A stretch of 64,000 bases of DNA from Kribbella amoyensis (GTDB lineage: Bacteria > Actinomycetota > Actinomycetes > Propionibacteriales > Kribbellaceae), in the NCBI RefSeq assembly GCF_007828865.1, contig NZ_VIVK01000001.1:6076001-6140000 (forward strand). The letters run 5' to 3'. The notes under the pieces were generated by a model that saw nothing but the letters and a program-made list of their open reading frames with translations, was not told the DNA's origin and did no database searches. Positions 49,517 through 58,430 of the stretch are shown in pieces (positions within the stretch are counted from its first letter, which is position 1; every line of letters begins with the position of its first letter). Made by a program: the position numbers and the translations under genes.

Positions 49517-50245
49517 TCACAGCGCGGAGGACCCGACGAGCTGCCCCAGACCGAACGTGACTGCCATCGCGAGCGCGCCACCCAGCACCAGCCTCAGGAC
49601 AGCCCGGGTCTTCCGAGCCTGACCCAGGTACGCGCTGAGCACACCAGTACCGGCGAGGGCCAGCAGTACGACGCCGAAAGTCACCGGCACCCGGATCGCG
49701 GCCGGTGGAAGCAGGATCGCGATCACCGGGAGCAACGCGCCCACGGTGAACGCCAGCGCGGAGGCACCGGCCGCATGCCAGGGATTGGTCAGCTCCTCGG
49801 GGTTGATGCCCAACTCCGCTTCGGCGTGTGCCACCAGGGCATCCCGTTCGGTCAGCTCGGTCGCCACCAACTCGGCCGTCTGCGGACGCAGGCCCTTGCT
49901 CACGTAGATGGCCGTCAACTCGGCCAGCTCGTCGGTGGGTGACGCGGCAAGTTCAGCCCGCTCCTTGGCCAGCAGGGACCGTTCGGTGTCGCGCTGGCTG
50001 CTCACCGAGACGTACTCCCCCAGCGCCATCGACACCGCTCCCGCGGTCACCCCAGCCACCGCAGCCGTCAGGATCGCGGTCGCCGACGTGGTCGCGCCGG
50101 CCACGCCGACCACCAGTCCCGCGGTCGAGACGATGCCGTCGTTCGCACCCAGTACCCCAGCCCGAAGCCAGTTCAGCCGACCAGCCAGATTCCCCCGATG
50201 CGGCTCACCAGAATGCCGCGCAGGCACCACCTCAAAACCAGACAT
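49517..50245 (-). CDS. VIT family (Ccc1-like) iron/manganese transporter
   Basis: A 242-residue membrane protein of the VIT1/CCC1 family: NLAGRLNWLRAGVLGANDGI, AVSMALGEYVSVSSQRDTER and a C-terminal pair of helices (SALAFTVGALLPVIAILLPP). The MSMALGEYVSV-type motif and the polar loop with acidic residues (RERAELAASPTDELAEL) are typical. It exports or stores Fe2+/Mn2+. The ATG at 50245 (MSGFEVVPARHSGEPHRG) has GGAGG upstream. It is convergent with the orphan qcrB. Confidence 0.9.
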   Translation of the reverse strand: MSGFEVVPARHSGEPHRGNLAGRLNWLRAGVLGANDGIVSTAGLVVGVAGATTSATAILTAAVAGVTAGAVSMALGEYVSVSSQRDTERSLLAKERAELAASPTDELAELTAIYVSKGLRPQTAELVATELTERDALVAHAEAELGINPEELTNPWHAAGASALAFTVGALLPVIAILLPPAAIRVPVTFGVVLLALAGTGVLSAYLGQARKTRAVLRLVLGGALAMAVTFGLGQLVGSSAL

Positions 50246-50404
50246 CTCGACCGACCTCCGAATCAGCGGCATGGAACTGACTCGCCCATGCTTTCCACGA
50301 AGAACCTCGGCCCACAGAGGCGAGCGACCCGCTCCGATCGCCGGAGGTCCCATGGCCCGCGGTCGGGGTACATTCCGGGTCGGCGTCGACAATCGAGGAG
50401 ACAG

Positions 50405-51145
50405 ATGAGCGACCGCGGCGAGTCCTCCAAGATCGGCTCAGAGGTGCTGGGGGCGGCGGCCGCAGCGGCGGCCGGCGCGGTCTTGGGCGGCCCGATCGGA
50501 GGTGTCGTCGGCGCCGGCGCCGCTCCGGCGACGGCCGCGTTGATCCGCAAGGTCTGGGGCGAGCTCATCGGCTTTCGTGAGACCAACGTCGAGCACCTGC
50601 TCACCCGGACGGCGGCTTTGGACGGGATCGAACCGGAAGAGATCCTGGCGGCCGCACAAGCCGATCCGAAGGTCTGGCAGTTGCTGCAGGCGAGCCTGCT
50701 CGCCGCCTCCGAGGCGCTGGATCGGGAGAAGATCGAGGGCCTCGCCCGCTGCCTGGCCAACGGCATCGACGACGCGGCGAGAGTCGATGCCGAGGCGCTG
50801 ATCGTCCGCTCGCTCGCCGATCTGGATCCGGTCCACGTCCGGGTCCTGGCCGCGCTCGACCGGCGGCCGATGAGAGCGCTGCACATTCACCGGTTCGTGG
50901 CCGGCGACGACTCCCGGCAGGCACAGCCGGATCTGTCCCGCGCGGTCCTGCCCGTGCTCGAGCGCAACGGCCTCGTCGTGCAGAGCGAAGGGGCCCTCAC
51001 CCCCGACGAAGAGGAAACCGAGTACTACCGGGAGCGCTCGACCCGCGCGTACTTCCCGCCGGCGCCGACAGCCGCGGAACTGATCGAGTTCAGTTGTTCG
51101 GAGTTCGGGCGGGAATGTCTTCGGCGTCTCGGACACAGTTCGTAG
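50405..51145 (+). CDS. hypothetical protein with glycine/alanine-rich N-terminal segment
   Basis: A 246-residue protein. The N-terminus has a Gly/Ala-rich hydrophobic stretch (GAVLGGPIGGVVGAGAAP) that could insert into or cross a membrane; the rest is helical (EEILAAAQADPKVWQLLQAS) with a possible winged-helix-like C-terminal part (PDLSRAVLPVLERNGLVVQS). GAGGAG precedes the ATG at 50405. I do not recognise a family. A GGGTAC box at 50366 lacks a good -35. Confidence 0.65.
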   Translation: MSDRGESSKIGSEVLGAAAAAAAGAVLGGPIGGVVGAGAAPATAALIRKVWGELIGFRETNVEHLLTRTAALDGIEPEEILAAAQADPKVWQLLQASLLAASEALDREKIEGLARCLANGIDDAARVDAEALIVRSLADLDPVHVRVLAALDRRPMRALHIHRFVAGDDSRQAQPDLSRAVLPVLERNGLVVQSEGALTPDEEETEYYRERSTRAYFPPAPTAAELIEFSCSEFGRECLRRLGHSS

Positions 51146-51197
51146 GCAACGACGTCCGGCGCCGGAGGCCCGCTCACCCAACCAGGTGCTCAGAGCC

Positions 51198-52058
51198 CTA
51201 GCGGAGGTTGGTCGGGGAGGCTCCTGGGCCGGCGGTGAGGTCGTCTTGGGCTATTGCCCGGTAGCGGGAGGGTGCTGTGCCTTCGGTGGCTGTGAAGACC
51301 CGGCTGAAGTAGAAGGCGTCGGGGAAGCCTGCTCGGCGGGCGACGGTGGCGATCGGGAGCTCGGTGTCGCGAAGGAGTTGGCGGGCGATGCCGAGGCGGT
51401 AGCGCTGGAGGAAGCGGGACGGGGGTTGGCCGGTGGCTCGGCGGAACATGCGGCGGAGGTGTTCCGGGCTGACGTGGCCCACCTCGGCGAGGTCACGGGT
51501 GGTCAGGTCCTGCTCGTAGTTCTGCCGGATGTGGTCGATCGCGGCGGCGACGGCGGGTGGCAGGGTCTCGCCCGCGTCGGTGATCACCGACTTCGCGTCG
51601 GACCGCAGCAGCCGCCCCAACGCGCCGGCCATCGATGCGTTCGCGATGATCCGGCCGCCGGGCCGGCGTTGCTCGAGTTCGTCCGCGGTGTCCTGGACGT
51701 CGGCGACGATGCGGTCCCATCCCTTGGCCGCGCAGCCGATCAGCAGGGTCGGCGGCCAGAGGTCGGCGCGCGGCTCGCCACGGTCGTACGCCATGAAGTG
51801 CGCGACGTACGTCCGCAGCGGCGGCGCGCCGTACTCGGCCTGCTGGGCGACCTTCGGCGGGATCAGGATCGCCGACCGCGGACCGACCTCGGTGGCGGCG
51901 AGTGAGCCGAGTCGGAACTTCATCGAGCCGGCCGTGACGACCCAGAGTTGGTAGTGCGGCATCGACCGCGGCGGCAACCGCCAGCTGGACGCGCAGTGGA
52001 ACAAGGCCGCCGCGTGCACGGTCAGCGAAAGTCCCGCACCGTCGTCGTCAGTCCCCAC
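51198..52058 (-). CDS. AraC family transcriptional regulator
   Basis: A 286-residue protein with an N-terminal cupin-like sensor (AALFHCASSWRLPPRSMPHY, GPRSAILIPP) and a C-terminal AraC double HTH (DLTTRDLAEVGHVSPEHLRR, TVARRAGFPDAFYFSRVF). Starts at GTG 52058. It follows the PhyH gene by 36 bp in the same direction; AraC-PhyH pairs are common in actinomycetes and the regulator probably governs its partner. Confidence 0.9.
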   Translation of the reverse strand: MGTDDDGAGLSLTVHAAALFHCASSWRLPPRSMPHYQLWVVTAGSMKFRLGSLAATEVGPRSAILIPPKVAQQAEYGAPPLRTYVAHFMAYDRGEPRADLWPPTLLIGCAAKGWDRIVADVQDTADELEQRRPGGRIIANASMAGALGRLLRSDAKSVITDAGETLPPAVAAAIDHIRQNYEQDLTTRDLAEVGHVSPEHLRRMFRRATGQPPSRFLQRYRLGIARQLLRDTELPIATVARRAGFPDAFYFSRVFTATEGTAPSRYRAIAQDDLTAGPGASPTNLR

Positions 52059-52094
52059 CCGAAGACTCCCGTCGTCATTGGCCGGTCTTCAGTG

Positions 52095-52835
52095 TCAGGG
52101 CGCGACGACCGGGTACTCGGGCGGCTCCTCCGCGCCGACGTGGCGGTGTTCGGCGCCGAAGTAGCTCATCGTGATCGCCCGCCGTGACTTGCCGGAGGTG
52201 TTGGCCGCCGTAGCGTGGACGACCAGGCTGTGGAAGAACAGCCCGGAGCCGCGGCGCATCGGTACCGGAACCACCGCGTCCAGATCGTAGTGGGACTCCG
52301 GGATGACGTAGTCGTCCAGGGTCGACTCGTGCGGCAGACCACCGCCCGCATGACTCCCGGGGACGACGAGCATGCAGCCGTTCTCGATCGTGGCGTCGTC
52401 GAGCGGCAACCAGCACGACCACAGCGACATCGGCTGGATCGGCCAGTACGGCGAGTCCTGGTGGAAGCCCTTCTCGGACCCGACCTTGCCCGGCTTCATC
52501 AGGGCGTCGGCCCGGTACAACCAGAGCTGCTCGCCCAGGATGGACTGGATCCGACCGACGACCGACGGCCGGGTGATCAGCTCCCGCCGGATCAGCTCGT
52601 CGTCCCACAACCCGCCCACCTTGCGGACGTCCTGGCCCGGCGCGACCTCCTGGCCGGACCGCACCAGGGCGGGCTCGCGCTGGACCTGCAGGCGGCCGCT
52701 CGCCTGCCGATCGCCCCGCGCGTACTCGAGCAGCCGCTCACCGATCTCCTCGCACTCGGCGGGCGTCAGCAGGTCCTCGATCAGGACGTACCCGCGCTGC
52801 AGGGTCTCCGGATCACCGATCTCGGTCACAGTCAT
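52095..52835 (-). CDS. phytanoyl-CoA dioxygenase (PhyH) family protein
   Basis: A 246-residue Fe(II)/2-oxoglutarate oxygenase. KGFHQDSPYWPIQP gives the HxD iron motif, SCWLPLDDATIENGCMLVVP precedes GSHAGG, and FFHSLVVHATAANTSGKSRR gives the distal His and Arg. The ATG at 52835 was taken; a GTG at 52847 overlaps the GAGGAG ribosome-binding site. It is only distantly similar to the PhyH at 28965, so they are not a recent duplication. Substrate unknown. Confidence 0.88.
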   Translation of the reverse strand: MTVTEIGDPETLQRGYVLIEDLLTPAECEEIGERLLEYARGDRQASGRLQVQREPALVRSGQEVAPGQDVRKVGGLWDDELIRRELITRPSVVGRIQSILGEQLWLYRADALMKPGKVGSEKGFHQDSPYWPIQPMSLWSCWLPLDDATIENGCMLVVPGSHAGGGLPHESTLDDYVIPESHYDLDAVVPVPMRRGSGLFFHSLVVHATAANTSGKSRRAITMSYFGAEHRHVGAEEPPEYPVVAP

Positions 52836-52955
52836 CGGAACAACCACTCCTCAGGTCGGGAACTCGTGAACCCACCCTGCCAGCGGCCCGACCCCGATCG
52901 ACATGGACTGCACAATCCAGCCCCTGGACATCCCGGCGAGGGGTGTCTGTACGGC

Positions 52956-53564
52956 TTACCGCTGGTTGCCGTTCCATCTCGGGGCGACTTGCTTCCATTC
53001 GTCGGCCCAGCTCTCGGCTCGGTGGCGGTCGAGCGGGAACCTTGCCGCGAGGAAGGCGCCGTACAGCAGCAGCCAGAGGAGCATGACCGTCACCAGGCCG
53101 GCCACGTCCCCGATCATGCCGCTGTCCGCACTCGACCTCGGCGAGGCAACGACCCGGTCGCTCCGGTCGAGCCAGAGCGTCAGCTCAGTCCCTCGATCGG
53201 TGCCGACCACGACATCGGTCCAGGTTTCGTGGCTGACGCCGGTAGCGTCCAGCCAGCCGACGCGAACCCGCGAGGTCACCTGCCCCGGCGCGAGGCCGAT
53301 CGCCGACACCGTCGGCTCCAACGTTCGGGCCTGGACCGGATGGAGGAGTGCTCGCTGCCGAGCGGCAGCTGCTTCGCTCCGGTCCCGCACCACCGAGCCG
53401 ACGCCGCCCGCGACCGGGATCGAGAAGAGCGACAGCAGCAGCGTGACGATCAGCAGCGCCGACTCGACGCGGTCGACGCGGCGCCGGAGCGGGTTGCGTC
53501 CGAAGGCGAGCCTGCGCGCCTGGATCACGACCCATTGCTCGGCGTACCTGGGCTTGTCCCGCAT
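52956..53564 (-). CDS. Rv1733c-like membrane protein
   Basis: A 202-residue protein with two membrane segments flanking an extracytoplasmic domain: GRNPLRRRVDRVESALLIVT precedes TM1, and GLVTVMLLWLLLYGAFLAAR is TM2. The arrangement and the RNPLxRxxDRxE motif match Rv1733c of M. tuberculosis, a DosR-regulon membrane protein of unknown role (recalled from memory). GGAGG precedes the ATG at 53564. It is the last gene of the sulfur-related group, which supports a link to oxygen limitation. Confidence 0.75.
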   Translation of the reverse strand: MRDKPRYAEQWVVIQARRLAFGRNPLRRRVDRVESALLIVTLLLSLFSIPVAGGVGSVVRDRSEAAAARQRALLHPVQARTLEPTVSAIGLAPGQVTSRVRVGWLDATGVSHETWTDVVVGTDRGTELTLWLDRSDRVVASPRSSADSGMIGDVAGLVTVMLLWLLLYGAFLAARFPLDRHRAESWADEWKQVAPRWNGNQR

Positions 53565-53612
53565 CCTCGTCCTCCTTCCACCAGCCGCTGCCGCAACGAG
53601 CCCAGTAGCCGG

Positions 53613-54128
53613 TCAGATGAAGAGCAACTGGGCACCCTCGGTCTTCTCGACGAAGTCGGCCGCGCTGATGATGCCTTCCACGGCGCCGTACAGGTCGTCC
53701 AGGTCGAGGTCCATCATGTCGGCGGACAACCGGCACGCCCACAGATGTCCGCCGGACGCCACGATCTGGTCGAGGAACTCCGGCACGTCGGGCACGCCGG
53801 CCTCGTGGATCTGCCGGCGCAGCTGATGGGTGGCCAGTCCGGTCATCCCGGGCAGTCCGCCGAGTCCCTGCGGCAGATGGGTCGCGGTGTTGCCCAGGAG
53901 GGTGAACTTCAGGTCCTTCATCCTCGACTTGGTGATCATGTCGAAGCCCCAGAACGTGAAGAACAGATGGGTCTCCACGCCCTCACCCAACGCGGCGTTC
54001 GCGAGGATCAGTCCCGGGTAGGCCATGTCCAGGGTCCCCTTGGAGCAGATGATCGCGAGCTTCCGGCCGGTCGTGGCGCTGTCGCCGAAGTCCGGCACCA
54101 ACGTGGCGAACTCGTCGGTGGTGGTCAT
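53613..54128 (-). CDS. DsrE/DsrF/DrsH-like (DsrE2-type) protein
   Basis: A 171-residue protein of the DsrE2-like family. KLAIICSKGTLDMAYPGLIL has the conserved first cysteine, FFTFWGFDMITKSRMKDLKF is characteristic, and GGHLWACRLSADMMDL has the second. These proteins carry persulfide sulfur or interact with sulfur carriers. GACAGGAGG precedes the ATG at 54128. It follows a TusE/DsrC-like gene and an SQR-like gene, so it probably takes part in sulfur transfer. Confidence 0.85.
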   Translation of the reverse strand: MTTTDEFATLVPDFGDSATTGRKLAIICSKGTLDMAYPGLILANAALGEGVETHLFFTFWGFDMITKSRMKDLKFTLLGNTATHLPQGLGGLPGMTGLATHQLRRQIHEAGVPDVPEFLDQIVASGGHLWACRLSADMMDLDLDDLYGAVEGIISAADFVEKTEGAQLLFI

Positions 54129-54140
54129 GATTTCCTCCTG

Positions 54141-54455
54141 TCAGACACAGCCCCGTGGTTTCGGCAGTCCTGCCACGTAGGCCATCTTCTTGGCCGGCTT
54201 GCCGGGGAACAGGGTGAACAGCCGCTTGATCGGCGTCCCCGTGGCCAGGGCCACCCGGCGCAGGGTCGGCGTCTCACCGTGGTCCGCGAAGTCGGTGCGC
54301 AGGAAGCGGATCAGCTCTCGGTGTTCGTCGGTGAGCGTGATCCCGATCGCGGCGGCCAACTGCTCGGCCAGGTTCTCGTCCCACTCCGCGTACTCGGTGA
54401 GAAAACCCTCGGCGTCGACCTGTACTCGACTCGTTCCGATCGTCGTCACAGGCAT
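54141..54455 (-). CDS. TusE/DsrC-like sulfur relay protein
   Basis: A 104-residue protein with the DsrC/TusE fold: VQVDAEGFLTEYAEWDENLA near the start, ITLTDEHRELIRFLRTDFAD and AGLPKPRGCV at the end. The penultimate cysteine is kept, but the second cysteine about 11 residues earlier, present in true DsrC, is missing, so it is of the single-Cys TusE type. The GGGAGG ribosome-binding site overlaps the end of the upstream SQR-like gene. Confidence 0.87.
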   Translation of the reverse strand: MPVTTIGTSRVQVDAEGFLTEYAEWDENLAEQLAAAIGITLTDEHRELIRFLRTDFADHGETPTLRRVALATGTPIKRLFTLFPGKPAKKMAYVAGLPKPRGCV

Positions 54456-54457
54456 GA

Positions 54458-55702
54458 TCAGTCCTCCCGGCTGACTCGTCGCTTGCCCCGCAGGGACAGC
54501 TGATTCGGTACGGGCATCCGCCGGCCCGGCAACAGCAGGTGCCAGTAGACCGACTGGAAGGCCAGCTTGGCCCAGTGATTGCGGGCGGTTTCGTGGAGCA
54601 GGCTCAGCGGCCCGATCCGTGGCACCGGGTACTCCCCGGGCAGTGGTTCGACGTCGTAGTTGAAGTCGATCAGCAGGCCCTTGCCGTCGCCGGTCTCGAC
54701 GAAGCAGTTCGCGTGCCCGTCGAAGCTCGCCCGCAGCGGCCGGCCGTGCACGAGGTCGTCGAGGTTCTCGGCCAGCACCTCGGCGGAGAAGTGCGCGACC
54801 GATCCCGCCTTCGAGGTCGGCAGGTCGTTCGCGTCGCCGATCGCGAAGATCTCCGGGTGGCCGGTGGCCTGCAGCGTGTGCCGGTCGACCGGCACGTAGT
54901 TCAGCTCGTCCCCCAGCCCCGAGCGGGCGACGAAGTCGGCCCCCAGGTTCAGCGGCACGGTGACCAGGAGGTCGAACGGGACTTCGCGCTCGTCGTACGA
55001 CACCAGCGTCTTGCGCTCGGCATCGACGCGCTCCACCAGGAAATCCGTCTCCAGCTCGATCTTCCGCTCGGTCAACAGGTGCCCGAGGGCCGCCGAAGCG
55101 ACCGGCTTGGTGAAAGCTCCCGACAGCGGGGTCGCGTACACGAGCTCGATCCGATCGCGCAGCCCGCGCTCGCGGAACCGGGCTTCGGCCAGGAAGGCGA
55201 ACTCCAAAGGCGCCACCGGGCACTTGATCGGCTGATCGACCACGTGCACCACGAGGCGTCCTCGGTCGAAATCCGCCAGGGCCTGCCGCAGGGCGACCGC
55301 CCCGTCGGCGGTGTAGAAGTCGAAGATGCTGCGACGCCATTGCGGTCCGAGCATCCCCGGCGTCTGGTCCGGCCGCGGGCTCGTCCCCGTGGCGATCACC
55401 AGATAGTCGTAGCCGATGACGCGACCGTCGGTGAGCAGCACGACCCGCAGCTCCGGCTGAACCACCTCGACCTCACCCAGAAACAGCCGCACCCCGCGCC
55501 GCAGGAAGCTGCGCCGGCTTCGCGTCAGCGCTTCCGGCGGCTCTGCTCCGAACGGCACGAACAACAGACCCGGTTGGTACAAGTGGTGGTCGTCGCGATC
55601 CACCACGGTGATCTGCCACTCGCTCATCGGGAACCGGCGACGCAGCTTGTTCGCGACGATCGTGCCGGCCGTCCCCGCACCCAGGATCACCAACCGCTTC
55701 AT
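54458..55702 (-). CDS. sulfide:quinone oxidoreductase-like flavoprotein
   Basis: A 414-residue FAD/NAD(P)-type oxidoreductase. RLVILGAGTAGTIVANKLRR binds FAD, VIATGTSPRPD follows, QPIKCPVAPLEFAFLAEARF carries a cysteine at the place used in SQR-type enzymes, and IFAIGDANDLPTSKAGSVAH plus ANCFVETGDGKGLLIDFNYD are typical of this group. It may oxidise sulfide or a persulfide and feed quinone. GGGGGAG precedes the ATG at 55702. It heads the sulfur group and stands 140 bp after the aldolase gene. Confidence 0.82.
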   Translation of the reverse strand: MKRLVILGAGTAGTIVANKLRRRFPMSEWQITVVDRDDHHLYQPGLLFVPFGAEPPEALTRSRRSFLRRGVRLFLGEVEVVQPELRVVLLTDGRVIGYDYLVIATGTSPRPDQTPGMLGPQWRRSIFDFYTADGAVALRQALADFDRGRLVVHVVDQPIKCPVAPLEFAFLAEARFRERGLRDRIELVYATPLSGAFTKPVASAALGHLLTERKIELETDFLVERVDAERKTLVSYDEREVPFDLLVTVPLNLGADFVARSGLGDELNYVPVDRHTLQATGHPEIFAIGDANDLPTSKAGSVAHFSAEVLAENLDDLVHGRPLRASFDGHANCFVETGDGKGLLIDFNYDVEPLPGEYPVPRIGPLSLLHETARNHWAKLAFQSVYWHLLLPGRRMPVPNQLSLRGKRRVSRED

Positions 55703-55842
55703 CTGCGCTCCCCCTTGCTCTCACCTCCAGCACAGCCGTCCGCGACCACGTCCCCAAGGGCCGTTGAGAACGTGTTCTCCAGGCCCTTCGGCCTCCGTCC
55801 GCCCGCCAGAAGCCAGGTCGTCCGACCGCCGCTCCGGACCCC

Positions 55843-56736
55843 TCACTCACTCGGATGCTGCGCGAGGATCTCCTTCAGCGCGTCGACGAAACGCAACGAC
55901 TCGTCGTACCCGCGCTGCCAGACGTTGCGGCCGTAGATGAGGCCGAGGCCACCGGCTTCAATCGCCAGCCGCGCCTTGGTGAGCATGGCGTCGTCACCGG
56001 CCTTCTCCCCACCGGAGACCAGGACCAGCGTCCGATTGGCCGAGCGCACCACACCGTCGATCGCCTGCGCCGGGCTGAACTCCGCCCGGTAGGCGGACTT
56101 CACGTCCGACGTCTTCTCGGGATGCGGGAAGTTCACCTTCACCACGTCGGCACCCAGCTCGCTCGCCACGCGCGCCGCGTAGTCCACCGCGTAGAAGGAG
56201 TCCTTGCCGCCCTTCGCCTCGATCGCCGCACCCCTGGGATACGCCCAGACGATCAAGGGCATCCCGAGGCGGTGAGCGTCGGCACGGATCTGCCGGTACT
56301 GCGCGAAGTCGCGCTCCTGCGCGGGACTACCGACGTACAAGGTGTAGCCCACCGCGTCGGCGCCGAGACGGACGGCGTCTTCCACACTCGCGTGGACCGG
56401 GGACAACGCCTCCGCGTCGGAGGGGATGTCGGTCTTGCCGTTCAGCTTGAGGATCAACGGCACCTCGCCCGCGTAGTCCCAGTAGAACTTCTCCGCCAAG
56501 CCGATCTGGACCGCGATCCCGTTGAAGCCACCGGTCACCGCGAGCCGCACGATGTACGCCGGGTCGGACGCTTGCGGATTGGCGAAGAAGTCCCGCGGTC
56601 CGTGTTCGAGACCCTGGTCGTACGGCAGGAAGATCGCGGTCCCGTTCTTCAGCCCGTGCCGGAACAGGATCCGGCGGAGCCTCGTCTTCTTCCCACTGTT
56701 CAGCCCCAGCTCTCCCAAGGGCGGCCGTGTCTGCAT
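55843..56736 (-). CDS. class I fructose-bisphosphate aldolase, archaeal type (FbaB/DhnA-like)
   Basis: A 297-residue protein of the archaeal-type class I aldolase family. TAIFLPYDQGLEHGPRDFFA is diagnostic; GGFNGIAVQIGLAEKFY, GYTLYVGSPAQERDF, LIVWAYPRGAAIEAK and ADVVKVNFP (the Schiff-base lysine region) follow, with SGGEKAGDDAML and GLIYGRNVWQRG for phosphate binding. It interconverts fructose-1,6-bisphosphate with DHAP and G3P without metal. The ATG at 56736 has AGAGGTG upstream. It lies just after the POR genes, with gap and ppsA further upstream. Confidence 0.92.
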   Translation of the reverse strand: MQTRPPLGELGLNSGKKTRLRRILFRHGLKNGTAIFLPYDQGLEHGPRDFFANPQASDPAYIVRLAVTGGFNGIAVQIGLAEKFYWDYAGEVPLILKLNGKTDIPSDAEALSPVHASVEDAVRLGADAVGYTLYVGSPAQERDFAQYRQIRADAHRLGMPLIVWAYPRGAAIEAKGGKDSFYAVDYAARVASELGADVVKVNFPHPEKTSDVKSAYRAEFSPAQAIDGVVRSANRTLVLVSGGEKAGDDAMLTKARLAIEAGGLGLIYGRNVWQRGYDESLRFVDALKEILAQHPSE

Positions 56737-56792
56737 ACTGATCACCTCTTCCGGTCGGTGGGATGCACCGGCCCTTCGCCGTAGGTCCCTGC

Positions 56793-58430
56793 TCAGGACC
56801 GCTCGGGGAACATCTCGATCGCTCCGCTCGGGCATTCGGCCGCACACAACCCGCAGCCTTTGCAGAAGTCGAGGTCGATCTCGTAGCGGCCGTCGCCGAG
56901 CTTGATCACCGCGTTGTCCGGACAGACGCCGAAGCAGTTGTCGCACTCCAGGCAGTTGCCGCAGGACATGCACCGGCGGGCCTCGAACAGTGCCGTGGAT
57001 TCGTCGAGCCCACCGGTCACCTCGTCGAACGTCGTGATCCGGCGGGCGGACTCCAGCCGCGGCCGGACGGTCGCCGGCGCGTCGGAGAAGTACCAGGTGT
57101 TCAACCGGTCGAACGTCGCCGGTGCGTGCCGGGGTGGCCGCTCGAACGAGGTTCCCCGCAGCCAGGCGTCGATGTTCCTCGCCGCCTTCTTCCCGTGGCC
57201 CACCGCCACCGTGACGGTCCGTTCGTCCGGCACCATGTCGCCGCCTGCGAACAGTCCCGGACGTCCGGTCATCAGGTTCGCGCCGACCTCGACCACCCCG
57301 TCCGTGACGGTCACGCCCGGCACGCCGGCCAGCAACGTCAGGTCGGACGACTGTCCGAGGGCGAGCACCACCGTGTCCGTGTCCAGTTCCTCGAACTCAC
57401 CGGTCGGCTGCGGGAAGCCGGTGGCGTCGAGCCGCATCTTCTCGATCGTGATCCGGCCGGCGTCCGCGGCCGTGATCGTGGACAGCCACCGCATCCGGAC
57501 GCCTTCCTCCAGCGCCTCGGTCACCTCGATCGGATGAGCCGGCATCCGGTCCTCGGTCCGGCGGTAGATCACCACCGCGTCGGTCGCGCCCAGACGGCGG
57601 GCCGTCCGTGCCACGTCCATGGCCGTGTTGCCGCCGCCGTACACCGCGACTCTTCGACCGAGCAGTGGCCGCTCCCCCTCCTCCAGGCCGGAAAGCAGCG
57701 ACACCGCGTCAAGAATGCGTGCGGAGTCTCCGGCCGGGATCTCCGCGCGCCGCCCGATATGCGCACCAACCGCGAGGAAGACGGCATCGAACTCGTCCAG
57801 TGGACCAGCGAGCTCCGTGACCGCCGTGCCGAGCTCCAGCCGCACACCCAGGTCCACGATGCGCTGGATCTCCGCGTCCACCACGTCCCGCGGTAGCCGG
57901 TACCGCGGGATCCCGTACCGCATCATCCCGCCGGCGGCCTTGGCGCTGTCGCGGACGGTCACCTCATGCCCCAGGAGCCTGAGGTGGTAGGCGGCCGAGA
58001 GCCCGGACGGCCCGGCGCCGACGACGAGCACCCGCTTGCCGGTAGGCGCCACGGCGGACTCGATCGACCAGTTCTGCGCGATCGCTTCGTCACCGAGGAA
58101 CCTCTCGACCGAGTTGATCCCGACTGCCTCGTCGAGGACGGCCCGGTTGCAGGCCGTCTCGCACGGCCGGTAGCAGACTCGCCCCATCACAGCCGGGAAC
58201 GGGTTGTCGGCCATGATCTGGCGCCAGGCGGCCTCGTAGCCGGCCTCCTCAGCGGACGAGAGCCACTGCTGAATGTTCTCGCCGGCTGGGCAGGCGTGGT
58301 TGCACGGTGGCATCCGGTCGACGTACTTCGGTACCTCGGTCCGCCAGGAGCCCGTCTTGTTGGCCAGGCTCGAGCCAGGATCGAGCGAGATCGCGAACGG
58401 AACCGACTGGTGTTGCCGCGATTCCGGCAT
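56793..58430 (-). CDS. GltD-like NAD(P)H/FAD oxidoreductase with C-terminal 2[4Fe-4S] ferredoxin domain, POR partner
   Basis: A 545-residue protein. The N-terminal Fe-S domain has PPCNHACPAGENIQQW and CYRPCETACNRAV. Next is a GltD-type two-dinucleotide domain: RVLVVGAGPSGLSAAYHLR (FAD) and VAVYGGGNTAMDVARTARRL (NAD(P)H). The C-terminal ~60 residues form a ferredoxin with CMSCGNCLECDNCFGVCP and CKGCGLCAAECPSGAIEM. The ferredoxin corresponds to the POR delta subunit. Electrons from pyruvate oxidation could thus reach NAD(P)+ through this protein. Its ATG directly follows the porB stop (TGAATG). Confidence 0.88.
   Translation of the reverse strand: MPESRQHQSVPFAISLDPGSSLANKTGSWRTEVPKYVDRMPPCNHACPAGENIQQWLSSAEEAGYEAAWRQIMADNPFPAVMGRVCYRPCETACNRAVLDEAVGINSVERFLGDEAIAQNWSIESAVAPTGKRVLVVGAGPSGLSAAYHLRLLGHEVTVRDSAKAAGGMMRYGIPRYRLPRDVVDAEIQRIVDLGVRLELGTAVTELAGPLDEFDAVFLAVGAHIGRRAEIPAGDSARILDAVSLLSGLEEGERPLLGRRVAVYGGGNTAMDVARTARRLGATDAVVIYRRTEDRMPAHPIEVTEALEEGVRMRWLSTITAADAGRITIEKMRLDATGFPQPTGEFEELDTDTVVLALGQSSDLTLLAGVPGVTVTDGVVEVGANLMTGRPGLFAGGDMVPDERTVTVAVGHGKKAARNIDAWLRGTSFERPPRHAPATFDRLNTWYFSDAPATVRPRLESARRITTFDEVTGGLDESTALFEARRCMSCGNCLECDNCFGVCPDNAVIKLGDGRYEIDLDFCKGCGLCAAECPSGAIEMFPERS

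Noticed and set aside
50366..50371. GGGTAC box upstream of the hypothetical gene at 50405
   Set aside because: The -35 position reads GTCC, not GNNT; left as unsupported.
55703..56795. Possible DosR boxes upstream of the SQR-like gene or the aldolase
   Set aside because: The GTCCCCAAGGGCC-like and GGTCC-N7-GGACC stretches have the wrong arm order or spacing for the GGGACT-AGTCCC-type box.
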